From: Methylomusa anaerophila
GTDB taxonomy: Bacteria; Bacillota; Negativicutes; Sporomusales; Sporomusaceae
DNA: 64,000 nucleotides
Reading direction: 5' to 3'
Assembly (NCBI RefSeq): GCF_003966895.1
Contig: NZ_AP018449.1
Coordinates: 1,484,001 to 1,548,000, forward strand
The position numbers were made by a program, and so were the translations under genes. Position 1 is the first letter of the stretch, and every line of letters begins with the position of its first letter. Shown in pieces: positions 52,253 through 61,662 of this stretch. The notes under the pieces were generated by a model. It made no database searches. It had not been told where the DNA came from and saw only the letters and a program-made list of their open reading frames with translations.

Positions 52253-53275
52253 ATGGCGGATATGGAAGGAATCGTGGATAGTGATATTATTTTTTATACG
52301 GCACCGGACGGGGCGATTCGTATTGAAGTCGTATATCAAGATGAGACTTTTTGGCTTACCATAAATCGCATGGCAGAGTTGTTTGGCACGAGTAAACAAA
52401 ATATCAGTCATCACCTACAAAATATTTACAGTGAGAATGAGCTGGATCGAGAAGCAACTGTCAAAGAAATTTTGACAGTTCAAATGGAAGGGCAACGGGA
52501 AGTTTCCCGTAAGCTTGAATATTATAATCTGGATGCCGTTATTGCGGTTGGATATCGGGTGAGCAGTCGTCAGGCAACCCAATTTAGGGTTTGGGCAACA
52601 CAAACCTTAAAGGAATTTATTATTAAAGGATTTGTTCTGGATGATGAACGCTTAAAACAAGGCAAGCGTTTTGGCAAAGATTACTTTGATGAATTATTAG
52701 AACGCATTCGGGAGATTAGAGCTTCCGAGCGGCGTTTTTATCAAAAGATTACTGATATTTATGCGCAATGTAGTATTGATTATCAACCCAAGGCCGAATT
52801 GACCATACAGTTTTATAAAACCGTTCAGAATAAATTGCATTGGGCTATTACTGGTAAAACAGCTGCTGAACTCATTGCGGAGCGAGCGGATGCCAACAAG
52901 CCTAATATGGGTCTTACTACTTGGAAGAACGCGCCCCATGGGAAAGTTTTAAAATCAGATATTACTACAGCTAAAAATTATTTAGTTGAATCAGAGATTA
53001 AGGAACTGGAAGGCATTGTCAGTATGTATCTTGACTATGCAGAAAATCAGGCCAGGCGTCAGATTGTCATGAAAATGCAGGATTGGGTTCAGAAATTAGA
53101 TGCCTTTTTACAATTCAACGAATACGAGATTTTACAGGATGCGGGCAAAGTATCGCACCAGGTGGCCGTAACGTTAGCGGAAAAAGAATATGCCAAATTT
53201 AGAGTCGTCCAAGATCAAAATTTTGAATCGGATTTTGATAAAACAATTAAGAAACTGGAAAAGCGTTTAAAATAA
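52253..53275 (+). CDS. RhuM-family protein
   Basis: A 340-residue protein of the virulence RhuM family: N-terminal DNA-binding-like region (TFWLTINRMAELFGTSKQNI), then SRKLEYYNLDAVIAVGYRVS and FRVWATQTLKEFIIKGFVLD, and a helical C-terminus. ATG 52253 is six bases from AGGAGG. RhuM genes are common cargo of mobile and defence islands in bacteria; the molecular role is not established. AT-rich composition and the cotJC repeats on both sides point to acquisition. Confidence 0.88.
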   Translation: MADMEGIVDSDIIFYTAPDGAIRIEVVYQDETFWLTINRMAELFGTSKQNISHHLQNIYSENELDREATVKEILTVQMEGQREVSRKLEYYNLDAVIAVGYRVSSRQATQFRVWATQTLKEFIIKGFVLDDERLKQGKRFGKDYFDELLERIREIRASERRFYQKITDIYAQCSIDYQPKAELTIQFYKTVQNKLHWAITGKTAAELIAERADANKPNMGLTTWKNAPHGKVLKSDITTAKNYLVESEIKELEGIVSMYLDYAENQARRQIVMKMQDWVQKLDAFLQFNEYEILQDAGKVSHQVAVTLAEKEYAKFRVVQDQNFESDFDKTIKKLEKRLK

Positions 53276-53371
53276 AAAAACAAATTATGATCATTATTGA
53301 AAAACGCGGTGAAGCAACAGAGCAATATTAGAAGTAGGTATTTGCTTTAAATAAGTAATTGTGATACTTCT

Positions 53372-53703
53372 ATCGGGACAGAAGAATTGGCATATATGGA
53401 AATCATCGTCGTGCTTGTATATAAATTAACTCAAGGGGCAGACTGTGAAGACTTTAAGGAAGCCGGCTGGGACGGACAGTTCGTGCAGCATGACTGCTCG
53501 CTCTTCTGGTCGGATGCCAATGGAATACCCTGGAGCGCCAAATACATCGCCTCCCTGGGCTATCCCATCACCGACCTGACGGAAAATATGGTGGCCGAGC
53601 AGAAAGACCGGACCACTTATGAACATTTAATCGCCTCTGCGTGAAAGCAGCCTGCGCTTTTTGTGGCAGCGGGAAGTCGTCCATTTCCAGAGTTTCGGCG
53701 AAG
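53372..53703 (+). pseudogene. cotJC internal duplicate, degraded
   Basis: The sequence matches cotJC from about 51239 to 51583 (for example TQGADCEDFKEAGWDGQFVQ) with several substitutions and a deletion of about 14 bases near 53638 that breaks the frame. It lacks the beginning of cotJC and has no ribosome binding site. It forms the right flank of the RhuM segment. Confidence 0.92.
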
Positions 53704-53733
53704 CGAACCGTACTGATTTAAGTAGATTTAAGG

Positions 53734-54966
53734 TCAAATCAACCACGCTGGAATGATCCAGTTGTTCTTGTCAATGGGTAGGACTTTGTTATACAAACAT
53801 ACCACCGCTCCCTCGCCCACAACGTTGCCGGAGTTTTCTAACACTCCAAAATTCTTGACCGCATCCTTGCCGGGGTTGCCGGTCTTTTTTATCTCAATCG
53901 GATACGCCGTACCGTTGTATTCCAAAATCAGGTCTATTTCCTTTCCGTCCGTATCCCTGTAATAATAAATGGGTGGGCGTTTACCGGCGTTATGATAGGA
54001 TTTCAAAATTTCACTCACTACATATGTTTCAAATATTTTACCAGACATCGCCGAAGCCTCCAACGTTTTCGGACTATCCCAACGGGTGAGATAGACCGCC
54101 AGCCCGGTATCCATGAAATACATATTCGGAGACTTAACAGCCCTTTTTAGTCTATTGTTAAATAACGGCTGAACTAATTCCACAACGCCGCTTGACGCCA
54201 AAATCGACAGCCATTGCTTGGCGGTAGGGGCGCTGATGCCGACATCTTTAGCAAGGTCGGCATAGTTTACCATCTCACTTGTCCTAGCGGCGCAGGCGCT
54301 CATAAAGCGGAAGAAATCGAGTTCATCCGCCACTTGGGTAAGGTCTTTTATATCTCTTTGGAGATATGTGCTGACATATCCCGAATAAAACTCTTCCCGG
54401 TTAAACCCTTCTGAATAGGCGGCAGGCATGGAGCCTTTGAAAATCCGCTCATATATGTCGTAGAGCCCCATTGGTTTACGCGTTTTAAGACGTTCTGCCA
54501 TAACCTCATGGTCACAGACGAAGGGTTCGCCGGAAGGTCTGGCGCCACTGTCCACGGCCTCGATCTCGCTCTGGGACAGCCCATACATCTCTATGACCGC
54601 AATCCGTCCGGCGAGGCTCTCGGACACGTTTTTCATCACATGAAATTTCTGCGATCCCGTCAACCAAAAGTCCCCTTTTTTTTGATGAGTATCCACATAC
54701 ATTTTGATGTAAGGCAGAAGGTTCGGTGCGTATTGGATCTCGTCAATGATAACCGGAGGCTTGTGGCGTTCTAAAAACAGCGCCGGCTCGCTAACTGCTG
54801 CCTCACGCTCCACGGGATCGTCAAGTGTGACATACTCCCGATCCGTATCAGCCAAATGTTTGAGTAACGTGGTTTTCCCAACCTGACGGGGCCCGGTTAC
54901 AATCAAGGCACGGAACTGTTCGCTTGCGGTTAATATTCTTTTTTCCAAAGCCCGGCTTATATACAT
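53734..54966 (-). CDS. AAA_14/DUF4143 ATP-binding protein
   Basis: About 410 residues: Walker A TGPRQVGKTTLL near the N-terminus, Walker B-like PPVIIDEIQY, a sensor in WLTGSQKF, a winged-helix region (YADLAKDVGISAPTAKQWLS) and a C-terminal nuclease-like DUF4143 part (EIDLILEYNGTAYPIEIKKT). This family is abundant in accessory regions; biological role unknown. GAGGTG precedes ATG 54966. Promoter at 55003-55031. Confidence 0.9.
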   Translation of the reverse strand: MYISRALEKRILTASEQFRALIVTGPRQVGKTTLLKHLADTDREYVTLDDPVEREAAVSEPALFLERHKPPVIIDEIQYAPNLLPYIKMYVDTHQKKGDFWLTGSQKFHVMKNVSESLAGRIAVIEMYGLSQSEIEAVDSGARPSGEPFVCDHEVMAERLKTRKPMGLYDIYERIFKGSMPAAYSEGFNREEFYSGYVSTYLQRDIKDLTQVADELDFFRFMSACAARTSEMVNYADLAKDVGISAPTAKQWLSILASSGVVELVQPLFNNRLKRAVKSPNMYFMDTGLAVYLTRWDSPKTLEASAMSGKIFETYVVSEILKSYHNAGKRPPIYYYRDTDGKEIDLILEYNGTAYPIEIKKTGNPGKDAVKNFGVLENSGNVVGEGAVVCLYNKVLPIDKNNWIIPAWLI

Positions 54967-55002
54967 GGACGGCACACCTCGTTAAATCTAAAATATGCCT
55001 TT

Positions 55003-55031
55003 ATTATAACCGTATTATTGCGAAAAAACAA
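55003..55031 (-). promoter_or_regulatory. promoter of the DUF4143 gene
   Basis: On the minus strand TTGTTT (55031-55026) and TATAAT (55008-55003) are 17 bases apart. Confidence 0.6.
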
Positions 55032-55072
55032 TCCTTAATTCTTGCCAATGGCCTTATCAGAGTGTACAGGAG

Positions 55073-55447
55073 TTGGAACGTCAGCTTGGAATGAACCGGG
55101 TAACGGGGTTTATAGAGAAGATACCGGGCTTTCGCACCGGGATATGGTGGAAACAAGTAGCCGCATCGGCTGTTTATATCATCATAGCGGTATCTATAAC
55201 GGGCGCAGTTTTATATAGAGCGGAAAACAAACAGCCGCCAGTAGACAAGAAAGAGCACCCTGTAACCAAATGGCAGAAAAGGCCAATTATTCCTCTTGAT
55301 CAAGTCAATATCACAACCTCTTTCGCAGGCATGGAAATGAAAGGGGCTAAATCCTTTGATGTGGCTATTGTTAACATTATGTTTCTGGCTGATAATTATT
55401 TGCCTATACAGAAGATACTGGTTAATTTCAAGTTAGCTGATCTGTAA
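55073..55447 (+). pseudogene. single-span membrane protein, 5' end probably lost
   Basis: An open frame encodes ERQLGMNRVTGFIEKIPGFR, one transmembrane segment (VAASAVYIIIAVSITGAVLY) and a short hydrophilic domain. The frame continues upstream without a start that has a ribosome binding site, so the 5' part seems to have been cut off, perhaps by the insertion carrying the DUF4143 gene. No family recognised. It might instead start at TTG 55073 or ATG 55091. Confidence 0.4.
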
Positions 55448-55537
55448 ACAGATAACTAATCCGACGTAATGGCTATCTAACAACGCACCAAAAAACGGTT
55501 GCTTTGCAGAGCAGCCGTTTTTTGTTACTCTCCTATC

Positions 55538-56540
55538 CTACTTCACCAGTTTTTTGATCTGATCAAGCATCGACATTACTTCATTAGATAATTTCTCAAT
55601 CTCCGCCGCCATTTTTTGCGACCCGGCATAATCTTTTCGTTGGTAAAGTTCAATAGCTTCCGCGCAATATTCATGAAATTTATGATGAACCCCGTCCATA
55701 TTTTTATATATCGCAATGTGGCCAAACAGCTTTTGTCCTTCTCCGAAATACCATTTACCCAGGCGGCATGCGTGATGATTTCGTACATTAGCCACCTCCA
55801 GCGTGAGGAGTCCTCGCAACATATAGTTAATGTGAGCCTTCCAAATCAGATGGTCGGTTTTCGCCAGTTCAATAATGTCAGCTGCCTTGTAAGGCAAATG
55901 CATACTGCTGACTTGGGTTCGAACCCCATTGATCTGATTCATAACACTCAAAACACCCGCATTGCACTTTTGAGTACCCTCATTCAATATGGCCGTTCTA
56001 TCCGAAATATCCCGTATAGTAGCGCTAATTTCTTCAAACGTGGCCGATTGTTCCTCGGCGATAGGGGCAAGATTTTGCACCGCCTCGCCAATTTTATCAA
56101 ATACTTCCATCAGTTTTTCCGTACTTTGAGTTGCCATGCTCACTGCATCTGCATTATGTTCAAAAGCTCCTCCCATCTCCTTGAATGCGAGACTGATATT
56201 CTCCACCTCATTGCGAATGTCCATAAGCTGGTTAGTAATCTCCCCCACCGACTGTCGTGACTGATCTGCCAGTTTACGGACTTCTTCCGCCACTACTGAA
56301 AATCCCCTGCCGTGTTCACCTGCACGAGCCGCTTCAATGGCGGCATTAAGGGCCAGGAGGTTTGTCTGATCTGATACCCCTTTCACCACCGAAACTAACC
56401 TATCGATATAGGCAGTCGAGGTATTTAATTGAGTAACTCGATTCGTCAGCTCCGTTAAATGAGTTTGCGACCGATCTGTCTCATTCGCGACTATTTGATA
56501 TATAGGGAAGATAGAATGATTATAGGTAGTTATAGGTAGT
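55538..56540 (-). pseudogene. CZB-domain chemoreceptor, 5'-truncated
   Basis: The frame encodes the MCP signalling hairpin ([20 protein letters not shown]), a coiled tail and a C-terminal CZB zinc-binding domain (His in [10 protein letters not shown], Cys in [14 protein letters not shown], His in [10 protein letters not shown]). It is open upstream to about 56540 but contains no start with a ribosome binding site, and any sensory N-terminus is missing. A direct repeat TATAGGTAGT occurs twice at the breakpoint (56519-56541). A soluble product from an unusual start cannot be ruled out. Confidence 0.75.
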
Positions 56541-56629
56541 TATATAAAATATTTTACGGAAACGGTTGTTATTAAACGTTTATATTAGTATAATAATGGT
56601 AATAATCGAATAAAGAGGTGATTATTTTG

Positions 56630-57799
56630 ATGTTACCTAATCCATATACCCCGGGTGCTGGACTAGTACCGAGCTATTTAGCTGGACGTGACGATACAAT
56701 AAGTGAAGCAAGAGAAGTTATTGTTAGTGTTGCCCATGGATTTCCTACACGCTCTATTGTTTATTATGGGTTGCGGGGTGTTGGTAAGACTGTACTGCTA
56801 AACAGAATAGAAGAAATTGCAGAAGAAAATCTTGTTTTATATGAACATATCGAAGTATCAGAGCGTTCTTCCTTTAAAATATCCATATCTTTTCATATCC
56901 AAAAACTGATTAGACAGTTGAGTACAAAAAAACAAGCCAAATTTTACTTAGATAAAGCACTTTCGATACTAAAAGCATTTCAAATTACCTATTCTCCTGA
57001 GGGAGAAGTAAGTTTAGGTTTAAAAGATAATATTGATGCAGCTGTGGGTGTCTCGGATACAGGTAATTTTCAAAATGATCTTACAGAACTATTTGTGTCA
57101 TTAGGTACATTAGCTCAAAAGAATGATAATGCAGTCTGCTTATTTATTGATGAAATACAATATTTAAAAGATGATGAGTTTGAAGCTTTAATTGCAGCGA
57201 TCCACAGAGTCAATCAAAAAGGATTACCCGTTACTTTATTTTCAGCAGGTTTGCCTAAAGTTGCCAAAATTGCTGGGGATATTAAGTCTTATGCAGAAAG
57301 ATTAGTTAGTTTTATTTCCATTGATTCTCTAGAACCAGAGGCGGCCAAGCTGGCATTGACTGAACCTGCAAAAAAGTTAGGTGTTACATACACAGATGAA
57401 GCAATTGATAAAATTATTACAATAACAGATGGATATCCTTACTTTCTTCAAGAGTATGGAAAGCAAGTTTGGGCTTTTATTAAGGATAATAAGATTGATA
57501 TTACATCGGTAGAGGCTGCTTATCCGATATTTGAAAAAAGTTTAGATGATAGTTTCTTCAAAGTTCGCTATGATAGAGCTACGCCTAAAGAAAAAGAAGT
57601 TATGATAGCCATGGCTGAATGTGGGGCGTTGCCATGTACTATGGCACAAATTGCCAGCAGGATGCAAACGAGTGTTCAAAGCATTTCACCAGTTAGAGGA
57701 CAGTTGATTTATAAAGGTTTTATTTATTCGGCAAGGTACGGAGAAGTTGATTTTACTGTGCCTCAATTTAAACAATATTTAAAACGTATACAAAAATAA
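56630..57799 (+). CDS. AAA-family ATPase (AAA_16/ORC-like)
   Basis: 389 residues. PSYLAGRDDTI at the start, Walker A YGLRGVGKTVLL, Walker B VCLFIDEIQYL, a sensor (LFSAGLPKV), and a C-terminal winged helix (CTMAQIASRMQTSVQSISPV). AAAGAGGTGA lies eight bases before ATG 56630. The gene is markedly AT-rich compared with the core genes, suggesting horizontal origin. Such ATPases occur in phage and defence islands; this copy stands alone, so no function is assigned. Confidence 0.85.
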   Translation: MLPNPYTPGAGLVPSYLAGRDDTISEAREVIVSVAHGFPTRSIVYYGLRGVGKTVLLNRIEEIAEENLVLYEHIEVSERSSFKISISFHIQKLIRQLSTKKQAKFYLDKALSILKAFQITYSPEGEVSLGLKDNIDAAVGVSDTGNFQNDLTELFVSLGTLAQKNDNAVCLFIDEIQYLKDDEFEALIAAIHRVNQKGLPVTLFSAGLPKVAKIAGDIKSYAERLVSFISIDSLEPEAAKLALTEPAKKLGVTYTDEAIDKIITITDGYPYFLQEYGKQVWAFIKDNKIDITSVEAAYPIFEKSLDDSFFKVRYDRATPKEKEVMIAMAECGALPCTMAQIASRMQTSVQSISPVRGQLIYKGFIYSARYGEVDFTVPQFKQYLKRIQK

Positions 57800-57877
57800 T
57801 TAACAAAAGTTAATTCTAGTACTCTGCGTCACTTAAAACATTAGATAAGGTTGCAAGGCATCCGCAAGGAGAAAGTT

Positions 57878-58636
57878 ATGTTAGGTGAAAACCAGCAATA
57901 TATACGAAGCATGCAGCTACGCCGCCACGAAATTAATGATTATGAGAAATATCCTTTCTGTTTACCAGCCATTCATGACTTAACCGAGCTGCATTTTCAT
58001 CCCCGGGTTACTTTTATCGTAGGGGAAAATGGTACCGGAAAATCAACAATACTTGAGGCAATAGCGGTTGCCTGGGGATTTAATCCGGAAGGCGGCACTA
58101 TCAATTTTTCCTTTTCCTCCCGCGCGTCACATTCCAACTTGTATGAGTATGTCCGTCTAATCAAAGGAGTAAAAAAACCCCGTAACGGTTTTTTTCTGCG
58201 GGCCGAAAGTTTTTATAACCTGTCTACCAACATTGAGGAACTTGATGCCGGATCCGGCGGTCCTTCCATTATTAGTTCCTACGGGGGCAGGTCTTTACAC
58301 GAGCAATCCCACGGCGAAGCTTTTTTCGCTACCTTCAACCATCGATTTGGTCCGCAAGGATTATATATTCTCGATGAACCTGAGGCTGCGTTGTCTCCCT
58401 TGCGGCAGATGGCGATTATCTCAAGGCTGCATAACCTGGTGCAGCGAAATTCACAGTTTATCATTGCGACTCATTCACCGATTTTAATGGCGTATCCCGA
58501 TGCCGCTATTTTACAATTTAATCAGAATGGATTTACTGAAGTAGAATATGAACAAACAGACCATTTTCTTATTATGAAAGACTTCATAAATAATCCTCAA
58601 AAAATGCTGAAGATATTGATGGATAGTGACTGCTAA
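57878..58636 (+). CDS. ABC-like AAA ATPase (COG3910 type)
   Basis: About 252 residues: Walker A VGENGTGKSTILEA, an arginine/serine-rich middle, a degenerate signature region (SYGGRSLHEQSHGEAFF), Walker B GLYILDEPEAALSP and the H-loop ATHSPI. ATG 57878 follows AAGGAG. These soluble ABC-fold ATPases resemble those of SMC-like or defence systems but usually act alone. It ends close to the small membrane-protein gene. Confidence 0.87.
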   Translation: MLGENQQYIRSMQLRRHEINDYEKYPFCLPAIHDLTELHFHPRVTFIVGENGTGKSTILEAIAVAWGFNPEGGTINFSFSSRASHSNLYEYVRLIKGVKKPRNGFFLRAESFYNLSTNIEELDAGSGGPSIISSYGGRSLHEQSHGEAFFATFNHRFGPQGLYILDEPEAALSPLRQMAIISRLHNLVQRNSQFIIATHSPILMAYPDAAILQFNQNGFTEVEYEQTDHFLIMKDFINNPQKMLKILMDSDC

Positions 58637-58694
58637 GTCTAAGGGAGCAATTGGCTATTATACTTTGCTGTTAGTGGGGCGACAAAGGATGTTT

Positions 58695-59150
58695 ATGTTT
58701 ATTCTGGCATTATTGATAGGAATATATATCACATTTCCAATAATATTGACAGGATATTTATCCGGCATTTTCCTATGTAAATCAGGACCCATGAAGTCTT
58801 CCGATTTACGAATACTACTGGGTCTATTTTTCGGAATTGCAATACTATGGATATATATCAAGCAAGTTTTCAGCGAAACCATACAACCTATAACTGAAAA
58901 CTTGTTTTCCATAGCAAGTCATTATATGGTATCCTGGGAAATATTATCTTTTTGCCTTTTAATACTTTCTGCTATTATAGTTCAGCTTTTAGTTAACCTT
59001 GGGAAATCAAAGCGTTTCCCTTTCTTCATGGTGCATTCAATCACAGGTAATGTGTGTAATGCTCAGAATGAAGAGGGGGAATATTATATTTATGTTAAGC
59101 ATATTGTCCAAATTGGCCCATGTAATCCAGAATATCCAATATCCGGTTAA
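58695..59150 (+). CDS. small membrane protein of unknown function
   Basis: About 151 residues from ATG 58695 (AAAGG six bases upstream). Four hydrophobic segments (FILALLIGIYITFPIILTGY; RILLGLFFGIAILWIYI; ILSFCLLILSAIIVQLLVNL and a partial one) and a short soluble tail. Its end overlaps the start of the secA2 remnant by about 58 bases in another frame, so its C-terminus may be affected by decay. No family recognised. Confidence 0.5.
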   Translation: MFILALLIGIYITFPIILTGYLSGIFLCKSGPMKSSDLRILLGLFFGIAILWIYIKQVFSETIQPITENLFSIASHYMVSWEILSFCLLILSAIIVQLLVNLGKSKRFPFFMVHSITGNVCNAQNEEGEYYIYVKHIVQIGPCNPEYPISG

Positions 59151-60620
59151 ATATGATCTTGGCTCCTACATACAAGTTCTAAAAGAAATCAATGCTGTCA
59201 AGCTCGACTCTTTCAGTGATCATGAACTGAAAGAACTGTCTTCGGACCTTAAAAGGCAGGTCTGCAACGGGGTCTCACCCGATAAACTTCTTGTGCAGTC
59301 TTTTGCTCTTGTTCGCCAGGCTGCCCGGCGTGTGTTAGGAATAAAGCCTTTTGATACGCAGGTTATTGCGGCTATTGCTCTGCACCAGGGCAAGATGGTG
59401 GAAATGCAAACCGGTGAAGGGAAAACATTGGCTGCCGTAATGCCGGCATACTTAAATGCGTTGACGGGTAAAGGCGTCCATGTGCTGACTTTCAATGATT
59501 ATCTTGCCCGCAGGGATGCCCTGTGGATGGGGCCGATATATGAATTTTTGAGTCTTTCGGCGGGGTACGTAAATGAAGGGATGAGTACCAGCGAAAGACA
59601 GAATGCCTATGCCGCTGACATTACATATGTAACTGCAAAAGAGGCGGGCTTTGATTACTTGCGCGATTTCCTGTGTATGGAAAAAGAGATTGTTGTCCAC
59701 CGGCCATTTCATTATGCCATTGTGGATGAAGCTGACTCAATCCTTATTGACGAAGCCCGGATACCTCTTGTTATTGCGGGAAATGTAGCGGCAGGCGAGG
59801 AAAATCTCCTTCATTTATCAAAGATAGTTCGAGGCCCCAGGCACGGCTCGTATTGGGAACTAACTACCATGATAGTCGCAGGATAGATAATCAGTTAAGA
59901 GGCAGAGCCGGTCGTCAAGGTGATCCGGATGAAAGCAGATTTTTTATTAGCCTGGAAGACCATCTGATAAAAAGATATGATATTGCGCAACTCATTCCTG
60001 CCAGCAAATTTCCGTTGAAACAAGAAGATCCGGTTAATGATCCCGCTGTATCCCGTGAGTTGCTAAAGGGGCGGCGGATTGCGGAGGGATATAATTCCGA
60101 CATCAGGCGTCAATTATGGAAATACTCTTTTATCATCGAACAGCAGCGCCGTATTATTTACAATAAGCGTCAGGATGTCCTGATGGATACGGTGCCTTTA
60201 GTGCTATTATCATCGAAAGCTGCTGAACGTTATGATGCGCTCAAGGCTCAGGTAGGTGAGAAGGTTTTGCAGAAGGTTGAAAAACAGCTTACTCTGCACT
60301 ATATAAACAAATGTTGGGCGGATTACCTGGATTATATCAATTATGAGCGGGAAGGCATACATTTGGTTGTCATTGGCAAAAAGGATCCTCTCGCCGAGTT
60401 TCACAAAATTGCCATCGAAGCATTTGATGAGATGATGGCCAAAATTGACGCAGAAACAATTAGGACATTTAATACGGTTGCGGTCGGCGAGGACGGGATT
60501 GATATGGTGAAAGCGGGGCTTAACGCTCCTTCATCCACTTGGACCTATCTTATTAGCGATAATCCGTATCAATTCAGCAGGCTATCCGGTTTAATCAAAG
60601 CTTACATCAGGTATGATTAA
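59093..60620 (+). pseudogene. accessory SecA (SecA2) with large internal deletion
   Basis: The first part (59093-59840) encodes the SecA N-terminal ATPase region: VEMQTGEGKTLAAVMPAYLN, TFNDYLARRDALWMGP, IVDEADSILIDEARIPLVIA. The second part, in another frame (from about 59850), resumes at GTNYHDSRRIDNQLRGRAGR near the end of the second motor domain and runs to the C-terminus. The preprotein cross-linking domain and most of the second motor domain, probably several hundred residues, are missing. The zinc-binding tail of SecA1 is absent, as in SecA2. Not functional as a motor. Confidence 0.88.
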
Positions 60621-60708
60621 CACAGGCCGCATTGTCTTTCAAGATAAACAGCGGTTGCAACCCATGTCTCATATAAGTAAAATATAATTCTATAAATTTG
60701 ATGAAAAT

Positions 60709-60735
60709 ACGGCCTCCGAACTAGTCGGAGGCCGT
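60709..60735 (+). terminator. terminator after the secA2 remnant
   Basis: ACGGCCTCCGA and TCGGAGGCCGT are perfect 11-base arms with a 5-base loop, followed by ATTTATG. Confidence 0.85.
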
Positions 60736-60802
60736 ATTTATGTTGGACGGAGCGAGGCGGCTTAAGGTATACGCATTAAAATTTTGTTAAAAAGTTCTAA
60801 AA

Positions 60803-60852
60803 TTCGACAAAAACACGAAGGAAAATGGGAATTTGTAGCGAAAATTGTCGAT
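60803..60852. promoter_or_regulatory. two candidate Spo0A boxes before the EPS operon
   Basis: TTCGACA at 60803-60809 is a perfect 0A-box on one strand; TGTCGAT at 60846-60852 is the inverse orientation with one mismatch. They lie 110-160 bases before the first exopolysaccharide gene. Control of matrix genes by Spo0A is known in other spore formers. The rest of 60621-60963 contains no gene. Confidence 0.5.
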
Positions 60853-60963
60853 ATTCACCCAAAAAGAGGGTGACCGTAATAAGGACACGCTCCATCGGTT
60901 GCTACAAACAAGATTAGAGACAACTAGCTAATGGTTCAATGATCATGCATGTGGAGGTTGCCT

Positions 60964-61626
60964 GTGAAACAAAAAAGTACTGTTCAAAATAGTATTCTCG
61001 GCCTGTTTTTTCTGCTGCTTGTGTTGATGCCGGTATATGCCGCTTGCGCCGAAGAATATCATTTAGGCGTCGGCGACGTGTTTACCGTGAGTGTGTGGGG
61101 ACTGGATGAACTCCAGGTAGAAGATATCATTGTCGGGGCTGAAGGAAACATCAATTTTCCGGTGGTTGGCCAACTTAAAGTCGCAGGCTTATCCACAAAT
61201 GATCTGGCTGCGAATATAGCGGCCGGCCTGGCCAAATATGTTCGGGACCCTAAGGTATCGGTTATCATTACCAAATATCGTACAACGCGGGTTTATGTGC
61301 TGGGCGAGGTGGTTAAACCGGGAATGTATGAAATTGAGAAATACTGCAATATCCTGGATGCTTTAGGTGCGGCCGGCGGCTACACAGATAAAGCAGCCAA
61401 AAGAAATGTGTTTGTAATTCGCAGCAATCAGCAAGGGAAGCCGTTAAAAGTGAACCTGCTTAACCTCCTTAATAAGGGTGACATGTCCCAGAATTATGCT
61501 TTGGGCGATGGCGATGTATTGTACCTAACCCCCAATAATAAGATTGATATTTCGTCGATAATTTCTACTAGTCTTACATTTAGTAGAGGCAGTGCCAGCT
61601 ATCAAGTGGGAAGCGGCATCAAATAA
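60964..61626 (+). CDS. polysaccharide export protein (Wza/OPX family)
   Basis: 220 residues: signal peptide (to about VYAACA), Poly_export domain (EYHLGVGDVFTVSVWGLDEL) and one SLBB domain (TRVYVLGEVVKPGMYEIEKY). GTG 60964 is chosen, six bases after GGAGG; ATG 60949 lies before that site. OPX proteins form the outer-membrane or periplasmic exit for capsule or EPS. It lacks the long C-terminal helix of Wza, so it is a short OPX type. First gene of the EPS operon. Confidence 0.9.
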   Translation: MKQKSTVQNSILGLFFLLLVLMPVYAACAEEYHLGVGDVFTVSVWGLDELQVEDIIVGAEGNINFPVVGQLKVAGLSTNDLAANIAAGLAKYVRDPKVSVIITKYRTTRVYVLGEVVKPGMYEIEKYCNILDALGAAGGYTDKAAKRNVFVIRSNQQGKPLKVNLLNLLNKGDMSQNYALGDGDVLYLTPNNKIDISSIISTSLTFSRGSASYQVGSGIK

Positions 61627-61662
61627 CGCCGAAACGGATGTGCGTGCTCGCTGGGGGATTAC

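Noticed and set aside
51239..53703. RhuM segment as an insertion sequence or composite transposon
   Set aside because: The flanking copies are pieces of cotJC, not transposase-bearing elements; no transposase or terminal inverted repeats are visible.
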